Positions 56,297-64,000 of a stretch of 64,000 nucleotides of DNA are shown here, piece by piece. The translations under genes were made by a program, and so were the position numbers. The notes beneath the pieces are model-generated. The model worked only from the letters and a program-made list of their open reading frames with translations, made no database searches and was not told the origin of the DNA. This DNA is from Spodoptera frugiperda (Eukaryota; Arthropoda; Insecta; Lepidoptera; Noctuidae): the NCBI RefSeq assembly GCF_023101765.2, contig NC_064216.1:1674001-1738000 (forward strand), given 5' to 3'. Position 1 is the first letter of the stretch; each line of letters begins with the position of its first letter.

Positions 56297-56447
56297 AAAC
56301 CTTCAAGAAAAGAGCATACTCCTTTTTAAAAAGGCCGGCAACGCACCTATGCCTCCTCTGGTGTTGCGGGTGTCCATGGGCGGCGCTGATCGCTTACCAT
56401 CAGGTGACTCGTTAGCTCGTTTGCCTCCTATTCCATATAAAAAAAAG
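56297..56447 (+). repeat. Interspersed repeat A2, copy 4
   Basis: AAACCTTCAAGAAAAGAGCA, AAAGGCCGGCAACGCACCTA, GTTGCGGGTGTCCATGGGCG and CATCAGGTGACTCGTTAGCT, ending CCATATAAAAAAA. Confidence 0.8.
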
Positions 56448-56459
56448 ATAGTGGCCGAT

Positions 56460-56570
56460 TCTCAGACCTACTGTATACGCAAATAAAATTTGGTAAAAAT
56501 CGGTTAAGCCGTTTCGGAGGAGTAACGGTAACTAACATTGTGACATGGTATACATAAAAGATACTCACTC
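56460..56570 (+). repeat. LINE-tail-like repeat fragment
   Basis: GCAAATAAAATTTGGTAAAA then ATCGGTTAAGCCGTTTCGGA and GGAGTAACGGTAACTAACAT. RTE-like tail phrase. Confidence 0.45.
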
Positions 56571-56838
56571 AAAACCAATATGATATTTCCAATAGTTGCG
56601 TACATTTTGTTTTCCACTTATCGCGTGTACATTTTCAATTCCAAACTGAGTATATGGATGATTTACGTTTATAATCTCAATCACTTTTTATTTATATCAT
56701 AAAAAGTTATGAAATATATAAAAGTAATTTCTGATGTAGGTAAATGAAATGCCAATGTTTATACAAATTCATGAAATGAAAATGAAATGAGGTGACAAAA
56801 TAAAAAAATAGAAAGTAGGTACACAATTTCATTTAATA

Positions 56839-56844
56839 TTTATT
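56839..56844 (-). terminator. Candidate polyadenylation signal of the IR gene
   Basis: First AATAAA on the minus strand after the IR stop codon, about 319 nt downstream. The inferred 3' UTR would include SINE B at 56995-57125. Confidence 0.4.
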
Positions 56845-56994
56845 TCGTAACACAAATTAGAAACATAATAATAACATGGGCATGGAAATACGAGTGATTT
56901 TATAAATAATTGAAACGAGTTTGCAATACAAAGTACCTAAATGTACAATAGATCAATGTAACTATGTATATTAAGGTCCACAAACTGATTTAAA

Positions 56995-57125
56995 CTTTTT
57001 TCTTGAAGGGCGAAAATCATCCAATGACTTCTCCCAGCTTAGGTGAGACAAGAGTGGGAGGCAGGCTCTTACTGACTAAAAACAGTTTCACTTTTCGAGC
57101 CGGAACCCCAGCAACCCGTCAGGTC
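56995..57125 (-). repeat. Poly-A SINE B in the IR 3' flank
   Basis: CGAAAATCATCCAATGACTT, CTCTTACTGACTAAAAACAG and CGAGCCGGAACCCCAGCAAC. It lies about 38 bp past the IR stop codon, in the same transcriptional orientation as the gene (A tail distal), so it would be transcribed as part of the 3' UTR. Confidence 0.75.
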
Positions 57126-57162
57126 TTCCACGACACATACAATAGAAGCTAACCTCATACAT

Positions 57163-59034
57163 TTACACTTCTTTAACTTTAACCCGTCTCGAAAGTATCT
57201 CAATAACAAAAACCAAACAAGAGATGACACAGCCGAAAATCCAAGCGTAGAATATCCCAGCGAACTGCATGAGAGTGATCGAGCAACCAGCTTGGCAGCT
57301 GTAACTACTAGTTATCATGTTAGAGTTAGCACTCTCTGCTTTAGCCACCACCGATATACCAATGGCTTCAGTGAACAGCCTCCCAGTTATTCCAGCCTCA
57401 AACAATCGCTTCATGACTTTTTGGAATTTAGCCACTAAAGGACTATCCTTTCTAATCAGCATTTCGTTATACACTGTCAACATGTTCTCTGTCGCTCTCA
57501 GCACTCTGGCTTCATCATTAACTGCAGAATCAGCTTGAAAGATGTAGAAATTAGCTTGCAATAAGAGAGTTAGGCCATTATACATCAGAGTTTTCTCAGC
57601 ACAGTTGTAAAAAGACACGCAATCTGCTGAATGGTCTGCATACTTTGTGTACCTCTCATCAGTGATAAAATATTTCGAGGAATTCTTCAAATACGCCGTC
57701 CTGCCAGACTCCATGACCGCTGAATTAGTTTTAAACATTTGTGGTGGGCCTCGCACCGTGAGGAAGGAATAAAACTGTATGCTGACATAAACAGAAGAGT
57801 ACACAGACATGATCAAGTAAAGTAAATTGAGGAACTTCTGTTTTTTCGTTCGTGGGTCCTGCAACGAAGTGGCACCGACGAGTGCTCCCCAACCATGTAT
57901 TAACGTAGTGATCAGCGAAACAGCTTGACCGTCAAAGGACGACACTAAACACCAGACGATTGAATACGTGATGTAGAATATAATGAAGAAGTAGACATCA
58001 TCCAATTTGCTTACTAAGTTCTGCCAAGATCTTTCTGCTCTCTCAGCATAGTAGACCCAAAAGACACCTTGACGGACGTATACTCCAGAATATTCCACCA
58101 AATCTCCATATATTCTGTAAAGACCACCAGCACATGCGTCTAGGCTCCCGTTCTTAATGAAATCTGTGAACTCCAAATCTTTATACGGATTCTCTTCTTT
58201 TCTGTAAATGTAATGAGTTTCTAATGTGGCATTGAAGTACTCGGCAATAATCTTTAATATTTCATAATCAAATCCCTTTATTTCTGTAACGTTGTCATAA
58301 TTTTTAAGCAATTCTTTGTTAGGTATTTCTGAGAAAGGAAACAGAGTTGCCATGCCAATTCTGAATGGGCATCTGTTAAGATTATTAGGATTTTTTATTG
58401 GAAATATTTCCTCGTTTTGCACAGTACCGTTATTGAAACACGTGTTAATATGCGTAGGTTTTTCAACAACTTCTTTACACGTTTTCTCATCTATTTTAGG
58501 AAATATTGTGTACATGTTATTTTGTCCTGTTACAAAATCTTGTATTATAAAAGTGATAGCATGTTTACTTACGGAATCTCCAATTTCTTCAAGTGTATCA
58601 ACACAGTTATTGCCTGAATAATCAGATATTATTATAAGAAATCTCATTTCTTTATCAATACTTTTGAAATCAAAGTTTTTGATATCGGCACATGAGTCAA
58701 AAAAGGCGACTGTCAAGCAAATCAAATATAAATCATAGTTTTCTTCGGTAACCACATCTTTTATGATAACTTGAGGTATATTGTATGCTGTAAGTTTATC
58801 AATTAGCTCATTTTTGAAGATGTTTTCTGTAGTATTACCATCTTGGTCTAGTATGGCTACAGTAGGTCTGAAATAGAGTTCCATTTCAGTTATAGTTATA
58901 ATACAATCAGTGATAGAATTGAAATTTACTGTTCCTTTTTCTCTGTCTTCTGGGAAAATAAGATCTGTATCTCCATTAGCGACGCTGGAAATTATTAAGA
59001 TGTATAGAAAATTGTATTTCGTTTTCTTCTTCAT
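57163..59034 (-). CDS. Divergent ionotropic receptor (IR), intronless
   Basis: A 623-residue ionotropic-glutamate-receptor-related chemoreceptor of the insect IR family, expected in sensory-neuron membranes as a ligand-gated cation channel subunit. Start ATG 59034 follows an in-frame upstream extension that begins only at TTG; this start gives a good signal peptide (KKKTKYNFLYILIISSVANG). Residues about 21-220 form a poorly conserved N-terminal domain. S1 lobe of the ligand-binding domain is about 221-333 (RCPFRIGMATLFPFSE, GFDYEILKIIAEYFNATLE). TM1 is about 344-366, the pore loop about 369-388, and TM2 about 401-426, ending SSVYVSIQFYSFLTVR, which aligns with the SYTANLAAFLT signature of iGluRs. 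S2 is about 428-578 and TM3 about 590-613, with a short basic C terminus. R307 may match the ligand-carboxylate arginine of iGluRs, but alignment is needed. Length fits the family. A single exon and low conservation suggest the divergent, probably gustatory, IRs (IR7d/IR100-like groups in moths) rather than conserved antennal IRs. The subfamily is inference. Confidence 0.9.
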   Translation of the reverse strand: MKKKTKYNFLYILIISSVANGDTDLIFPEDREKGTVNFNSITDCIITITEMELYFRPTVAILDQDGNTTENIFKNELIDKLTAYNIPQVIIKDVVTEENYDLYLICLTVAFFDSCADIKNFDFKSIDKEMRFLIIISDYSGNNCVDTLEEIGDSVSKHAITFIIQDFVTGQNNMYTIFPKIDEKTCKEVVEKPTHINTCFNNGTVQNEEIFPIKNPNNLNRCPFRIGMATLFPFSEIPNKELLKNYDNVTEIKGFDYEILKIIAEYFNATLETHYIYRKEENPYKDLEFTDFIKNGSLDACAGGLYRIYGDLVEYSGVYVRQGVFWVYYAERAERSWQNLVSKLDDVYFFIIFYITYSIVWCLVSSFDGQAVSLITTLIHGWGALVGATSLQDPRTKKQKFLNLLYLIMSVYSSVYVSIQFYSFLTVRGPPQMFKTNSAVMESGRTAYLKNSSKYFITDERYTKYADHSADCVSFYNCAEKTLMYNGLTLLLQANFYIFQADSAVNDEARVLRATENMLTVYNEMLIRKDSPLVAKFQKVMKRLFEAGITGRLFTEAIGISVVAKAESANSNMITSSYSCQAGCSITLMQFAGIFYAWIFGCVISCLVFVIEILSRRVKVKEV

Positions 59035-59198
59035 TTTTTTTAAACTACAATGCACTTTTGTTTTCTTTATTTGAAGAACTTTTTTCGTTTTGTATGTTTT
59101 TTCTGATAATTTTGATATTATATTGATCAATTAATAAAATGCCTTTCAGTACGCTACTAAACTAGTCTCTAATATGAAATTCTTTGAAAAAGCTTGTT

Positions 59199-59206
59199 TA
59201 TTTATA
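59199..59206 (-). promoter_or_regulatory. TATA-like box upstream of the IR gene
   Basis: TATAAATA on the minus strand, 165 nt upstream of the ATG. If used, transcription would start near 59175 and give a 5' leader of about 140 nt. An initiator element was not firmly identified. Confidence 0.4.
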
Positions 59207-59369
59207 CTGGAAAGTGACATCAATAGGTCTATCATTAACTGTGTGGATAGTTAATGCGTAATGTATGCTCTTAAAAGGTTTTGAATGTAGGATATAATTA
59301 AAATTATTATATTCGATATGGATATTATATAGATATTCGATAGTTTTTAAATAAATATTTGTCTATGTG

Positions 59370-59490
59370 TTCAAACTCCAAACAAAGCTTACTCCTTTTT
59401 AAAAGACCGTCAACGCACTTGTGACTCCTCTGGTATTGCGGGTGTCAATGGGCGACGCTGATCGCTCACCATCAGGTGACCCAGTGACAC
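59370..59490 (+). repeat. Interspersed repeat A2, copy 5
   Basis: CCTTTTTAAAAGACCGTCAA, GGTATTGCGGGTGTCAATGG and CTCACCATCAGGTGACCCAG. The 3' end is missing. It lies about 335 bp upstream of the IR ATG. Confidence 0.75.
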
Positions 59491-60190
59491 CAAGTCTCCG
59501 GTATGACCTAAATAAACCCGAGAGATCACCGAAAAACGGGCAGATCTTCTGGATTCGGTGACTTAATAGCCATTGCCAACTTAAATACCACACATTGCTT
59601 GGGGACTTATATCATTTTGATGGTTAACGTATTATTAGGCCCTTGTTATTCTATATTTTATTTATAAATTGTTCCAGTTTTAGATGCGACTATTGAACAA
59701 ATCAAATACATTTTCATCTACTTCACAAGCTTCAACGGGTGCTTTCACTAGTATTACTCATAACGTTAACGTTATATTACCTAATACTTAACTACGTAAA
59801 CATAACTACGGTTTTATTTGCTTTTAACGGTACACGTTATAACTTTTAAAGTTTCCAATTATACCAATTCCAATTTACCCACTACGATTATACGTATACA
59901 TATTTATCGTACAGGCAGCAGCACTTTAATCTACCTCAATTCGTCATTAAAAGATTCCCAACCTTATTGTTTTGTAAGAAGGTCGTAAATCTGTTGAAGT
60001 ATTTTACTAGTGTGTATTTGACGTGCTGGCTTGTGTATATTGATTCTACATTAAGATAAGCTAGTACTTTGCTATGTTTTAAGGAATGGTTTCTGTGAAT
60101 TAGGACGTTTGTATAAAACATTACGTATTTGAATTCCTGTATAATACGTGTTAAAGCGCCTTAACCTATGTCTTACGGAGTCTTACCCTT
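59491..60190. other. No gene seen
   Basis: AT-rich sequence without recognisable content. Confidence 0.4.
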
Positions 60191-60191
60191 C

Positions 60192-60370
60192 TTTTTTTAT
60201 GAAACAAGCCGGTAAACGAGCAGACGGATCACCTAATGGTAAGCAATCGCCGCCGCCCATGTACACTTGAAACACCAGAGACGTTACAAGTGCGTTGCCT
60301 TTTGGGGGTTAGGGATTGAAAGGTTGTTGGGAAATCCGGGATTGGGAAGATTAGGAAGGGGGGTAATTGA
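60192..60370 (-). repeat. Interspersed repeat A1, partial
   Basis: T7 tail, GGTAAACGAGCAGACGGATC, ACCTAATGGTAAGCAATCGC, CGCCCATGTACACTTGAAAC and GGGATTGGGAAGATTAGG. The 5' third is missing. Confidence 0.8.
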
Positions 60371-60712
60371 CTTCTAAAATGTTACGTTAATTAGTAATAC
60401 TAGTTAGTATTAAGTATACTAATAATAATCAGCACCACGATTTTTCAATTACCAATCTATTTAAATAAGAAAAACCACGAAGCCTCGATCTTTAAATTAA
60501 AACTGCAAATAATAAAAAACCGTGATTTATTTTATCGAACAAAAATGTAAGCCGATCTGAATTCATCTTAGATTTTAATGAAGATTTCTACTCCATTCGT
60601 TTTCACCGTGGAGTATGAAGATACGGAGCACACACTTTCTTGAAATGTGTTTAGGGAACTTAGGTAACAATATTAAAAAAACCAATACCTATGTATTTTT
60701 ACATACACATAA

Positions 60713-60897
60713 CCTTACTGCTGTATCCCAGGCGGAAAACATGGAATGTCAATTGCTACAATTCTTACATACTTCTTTCGCTTCATCAACAGTCATCAGT
60801 CTTTTCTCTTTAGTTAAGGGTACTTTTAATTTGGTCCTTCTTTAATATGTTGCCAATCTGGTCGCTATATGTCCGTTTAGGGCGCCCTCTACCGATA
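60713..60897 (-). pseudogene. LINE F C-terminal relic, copy 3
   Basis: ATCCCAGGCGGAAAACATGG, CATACTTCTTTCGCTTCATC, TTAATTTGGTCCTTCTTTAA and CCGTTTAGGGCGCCCTCTAC parallel the F copy at 41363. It contains indels. Confidence 0.65.
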
Positions 60898-60898
60898 C

Positions 60899-61012
60899 CG
60901 GCTGAAGGATTCGGGATGAAATTTGGAACAGAGGTAGATTATGGCCTGGAATAACTCCAGATAATATTTTTTATCCTACGTGAACGCGGGCGAAGCAGGT
61001 GGCAGAAGCTAG
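60899..61012 (+). repeat. LINE-tail-like repeat E, 3' part
   Basis: CTGAAGGATTCGGGATGAAA, GGTAGATTATGGCCTGGAAT and GAAGCAGGTGGCAGAAGCTA. Starts immediately after the F fragment. Confidence 0.65.
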
Positions 61013-61455
61013 TATTTATATAAACTAAGCTTTAATAGTAGTATTGGTACTCTTATAATAGATGGCGTTGGTGGCATAGATGAAAATTTAACAAACATTT
61101 TTTTTTTACTTTCATTCCAATTGTAAGATGTAGGACTCTCTACTGTTATACTCCATGCCTCTCTCAGTGATCTTGAGAGGTTAATTAAAAAGTTACAGAC
61201 TCAATTCGACCATTGAATATTGAATCCCATTCTCCTGAAACTTTCAGCCTTTCAACAATAATATTGTTTTAATTTCAGATAGAGAGATGAAACTTTTTAG
61301 CTGATTCGAATTGTAATAGAATTATATTATAGCTAACTTACTGAGTTTTGTAGTTTATTTGTTTTAAATGCCTACATAGACTACATTTATGTGTCAGGAA
61401 ATTAGTTATAGAAAATAATTACATGTAAAATACTAATCTAGTATGATTACAAAAC
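61013..61455. other. No gene seen
   Basis: AT-rich sequence without recognisable content. Confidence 0.4.
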
Positions 61456-61459
61456 ATTC

Positions 61460-61735
61460 CAAAAACACTATTCCTTGCTCGAGAATCAAACTCCACATCT
61501 TGCATGCTCACAATCACATTAGTGACCACTCGACCAACGATTTTTTTTTTTTTTTTGAGGTGGAAAATCATCCTATGACTTCTCTCGGGCGAGGCGAAAG
61601 GGAGTGTCAGACTCTTACTAACTAAAAACCACCCCGTTCCTATTCCTGCTTGTCGAGCCGGAGCCCCGGTAAGCCCGCTAGGTAGTCCGCAGCTCCGGGG
61701 TAGTCCGCAACTCGACCAACGATGCAGCGAATTTA
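61460..61735 (-). repeat. tRNA-derived SINE D head, split by a SINE B
   Basis: CTTGCTCGAGAATCAAACTC (B-box complement) to GTGACCACTCGACCAACGA (A-box complement) on the left. GATGCAGCGAATTTAAAAC follows after the inserted SINE. Only the tRNA-like head of family D remains. Confidence 0.7.
61542..61709 (-). repeat. Poly-A SINE B nested in SINE D, exact 14-bp duplication
   Basis: T16 at the left is the A tail of a minus-strand SINE B. ACTCGACCAACGAT at 61528-61541 is repeated at 61710-61723. The target is the A-box region of SINE D. The right end also carries a small internal repeat (GTAGTCCGCAGCTCC / GTAGTCCGCAACTCG), part of which is target sequence. Confidence 0.9.
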
Positions 61736-62310
61736 AAACACTGGTAACATTTACTTTTTAGCACTTTACACATTTCAATATACAACCATACCATAATATT
61801 ATAACCAAACCTTTCTTCACGCAATACTTTACACAAAAACATAATATTACCTATTATTTAATAAACAACCTTAATAAATATAATAACTAAGTACATAATT
61901 CAGATTCGCGTTACCAGTACGACGTTAGCTATATAACCAGCCTCTAGGGATGGTCATGTTTCGTCCGGGAGTCATATAAATCATAGCCGTTGACTATCAC
62001 TGAATACTGAGTCATTGCCAGTCATATATATGTGCCTAGGTTCCAATATTACGTTCTAGAATCAGTCTGGGAATATGGTTAGAATTGTAGACTGTTGTTT
62101 TGTCTGTGTGTGCTTTTTAAAGGGTTTTTATTCAATAGTATTGCTTATGTAGTGCACTAAGAATACAGTATTTTTTCAGTATTTATTCCGCTTGTAGATG
62201 TATTTTCAGCATGCAGTGTGTAGCACCATCCTCCCGCCCTCCAATTAAACGCTCACGCAGCAGAGGTGCGACAAAAAAAACCCACACACACGACACGCAT
62301 CAAAACATAA
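61736..62310. other. No gene assigned
   Basis: No recognisable content, except a GC-richer patch at 62215-62400. An open frame from ATG 62312 starts MFRVCTEHLQEPPKCCMDFR and then runs into the LINE F fragment at 62455, so only its first 45 codons could be unique sequence. It is not assigned. Confidence 0.3.
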
Positions 62311-62454
62311 TATGTTTCGCGTCTGTACGGAGCATCTTCAGGAGCCGCCGAAGTGTTGCATGGATTTCCGTAAAGTAACGCCTGATTCTATTTTGGTGCA
62401 GTCGTATTCAAGTTTTACGCTAAACACAGATTTGGTGATTCATATACATACATA

Positions 62455-62566
62455 CTTAAACTCACGCCTGTCTCCCATGGGGGTAAACAGAGACTATAGA
62501 ACGCTAATTGCTACGAATCTTGCATACCTCTTTTGCTTCATCAACAGCCATCAGTCTTTTCATGCA
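62455..62566 (-). pseudogene. LINE F C-terminal relic, copy 4
   Basis: AACTCACGCCTGTCTCCCAT, CGCTAATTGCTACGAATCTT and TCATCAACAGCCATCAGTCT. Confidence 0.65.
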
Positions 62567-62964
62567 TGTCACATGTATGTATTTTTAATCAATAAATAAT
62601 TATGGACATATAAAATAATGGTACAGGAGTCAACAACTTAAATAACAATATTATTTAAACAATATAGATATATTGAACTATATTCTCATATCGAACTAAC
62701 ACAGTAGGTAGATTCATTGATATTATCTATTCGTATGTAAAGCTCACTCGACCAGACAGCTTTATCGGATCAGTTAGCTACCGCCTACATAACATACACG
62801 AAGTTATATAATAGGTTGTTAGTTATTTTGATTGCTTATAATATTTTATTGTAAAACTTGTATGGAAAATTATGTAGGTTTTTCTCACAAGTTTTTCTGA
62901 TATAGACGAGTTTCTTTGGTAGCTTCTTTCATTGAAAAAATGTTGTTTATACGTAAATGTAACC

Positions 62965-63096
62965 TTTTTTTGAGTTGTTTCACCTTTGGTGATGCGAGAT
63001 AGAGGGTTTCTTACTGACTAAAAACCACCACGTTCCTATTCCTGCGTTTCAAGCCGGAGCTCCGGTAAACCCGCTAGGTAGTCCACAGCTCCGGAT
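62965..63096 (-). repeat. Poly-A SINE B, internally deleted copy
   Basis: T7, then TTTCTTACTGACTAAAAACC, CACGTTCCTATTCCTGCGTT and GTAAACCCGCTAGGTAGTCC, AGCTCCGG. Confidence 0.75.
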
Positions 63097-63195
63097 CAGG
63101 CATCAGTCCTATAGGGCCCCATCTGTGGTGCCGAAGCCACTGGCAGAAGGTAGTTGTAAAATAAAATACCAAAACTGTAATAAATAAAACATTTA

Positions 63196-63367
63196 GGCCT
63201 CTTGTCCACGACACGGTTTTTCAACCGTACGATGTGTTAGCCGTACAGTTTACCGCTGTACGTTTACACGCTTCTATAGTGATCCATACAACACTGACGA
63301 CGGCGCCGCCGCACGGCGATTTAACCGTAGATTTTTACGGCGAAAAACCGTGTGTGTACAAGAGGCC
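63196..63367. mobile_element. PIF/Harbinger-type MITE with TTA target duplication
   Basis: Terminal inverted repeats GGCCTCTTGTCCACGACACG (left) and the complement of CGTGTGTGTACAAGAGGCC (right) bound a 172-bp element. TTA lies at 63193-63195 and 63368-63370. A 3-bp TTA duplication and GG..CC ends are the hallmark of PIF/Harbinger MITEs. Internal sequence is GC-richer (GACGGCGCCGCCGCACGGC). Confidence 0.82.
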
Positions 63368-63540
63368 TTATTTACAACAGGAGTACGTAGCACTTATTAT
63401 ATTTTAGGAGACATTCTTTAAGAACACGGGTAGAAAAAATATAAAATCTAATGCTCTTAGCTTTGTACGAAAAGGTGGTATAAAAATTCATCCCCTTTGA
63501 TGTAAACTTTAACTTGTACAAACCAAAATTATTTATTTTT

Positions 63541-63714
63541 AAACTGACATGGTAACTAACTCTATCATTTGAACTTGAGACGAGATATTTACCATGTCTA
63601 TATGAATTTTGGATGGACGGATAAACTATTCATCCGTGATCATGGTGGTTGCAACAGTCCCGAAATATCGGAAACTCATAAACATGGTAAAATCCTATCT
63701 CAAGTTCAAATGAT
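63541..63714 (-). mobile_element. Foldback MITE O, copy 2 (core inverted)
   Basis: Arms CATTTGAACTTGAGACGAGA (63567) and ATCTCAAGTTCAAATGATA (63697) enclose CATCCGTGATCATGGTGGTT and CCCGAAATATCGGAAACTCA. That core is the reverse complement of the one in the 48781 copy. Confidence 0.72.
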
Positions 63715-64000
63715 AAAAATTATAATAAAAAACCATTCGATCTTGGCGGGTCACTACCATACACCCAATACAAATAGGAGACGAAACAAATAATAAAATT
63801 AAAATTATAAAGAAAAAAAATAATACTTAAAAATAAGGAGAAATGACTAGAATCGTGGACAATCGCTCTTTGAGGATTTGTTGCCAAACATATTTTGAGA
63901 AAAATATAAAAAAAGAAACAAATCAATTAATTTTCACGCGAACTTTTTCCAAAAAAGTCATTGATTAAAGCGTAAAAATTTTGAAAATGTTGGTGTATGC

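Noticed and set aside
59035..59130. 32-residue N-terminal extension of the IR frame
   Set aside because: It begins at TTG, not ATG. The ATG at 59034 gives a proper signal peptide, and the extension is a lysine-rich translation of A-rich 5' sequence.
62312..62599. 95-codon frame starting MFRVCTEH
   Set aside because: Over half of it is antisense LINE F. The first part is GC-richer, but too short to support a gene.
1..64000. A novel multi-gene system or cluster
   Set aside because: Only one intact gene is visible. The rest is mobile-element debris without linked conserved ORFs.

Overview
The window looks like a piece of a lepidopteran nuclear genome, most likely an owlet moth (Noctuidae-like). 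The evidence is AT-rich DNA, a single intronless chemosensory-type ionotropic receptor gene, and dense coverage by short interspersed repeats of the kinds common in moths: tRNA-derived SINEs, poly-A SINEs, LINE 3' ends and foldback MITEs. The species call is inference from repeat style, not from a search. There are no bacterial-type operons, no CRISPR array and no rRNA.

Gene content is very low. The only intact protein-coding gene I can support is on the minus strand at 57163-59034. It encodes a 623-residue divergent ionotropic receptor (IR) with a signal peptide, a split ligand-binding domain, three membrane segments and a pore loop. A TATA-like box lies upstream, and a SINE sits just after the stop codon. 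A second possible coding piece, at 55825-56126 minus, resembles a terminal exon but cannot be assigned.

Layout. 1-1740: minus-strand 3' part of an R2/R4-type LINE (reverse transcriptase plus restriction-like endonuclease), with only two nonsense codons. 2170-2560: a degenerate array with a period of about 42 bp. 3-15 kb: SINEs, LINE tails and a recent 168-bp tandem duplication. 15250-16393: a fossil pogo-like DNA transposon with terminal inverted repeats and helix-turn-helix remnants. 18.1-18.4 kb: a MITE with perfect 40-bp arms. 22676-23636: a DNA transposon with 33-bp perfect inverted repeats and a truncated MADF-domain ORF, PIF/Harbinger-like. 23.7-24.0 kb: a 149-bp tandem duplication. 24-47 kb: mostly SINEs and LINE tails. 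47.2-47.8 kb: a decayed reading frame of unknown origin. 51.1-51.4 kb: a CTTTCT microsatellite. 57-59 kb: the IR gene. 59-64 kb: more repeats, including a PIF-type MITE with TTA target duplications and a SINE nested in another SINE.

The elements interact mainly as parasites and hosts. One poly-A SINE family (called B here) shows target-site duplications at four loci, which points to target-primed reverse transcription by a LINE. Two other repeat families (A1 and A2) share only their 3' module, as SINEs that borrow a LINE tail do. I see no multi-gene pathway and no convincing novel system. The items most worth a second look are the 42-bp array, the MADF transposon, the pogo fossil, the perfect 18-bp hairpin at 27325-27365 and the unassigned exon-like ORF beside the IR gene. 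Letters used for repeat families (A1, A2, B, C, D and so on) are local labels, not database names.
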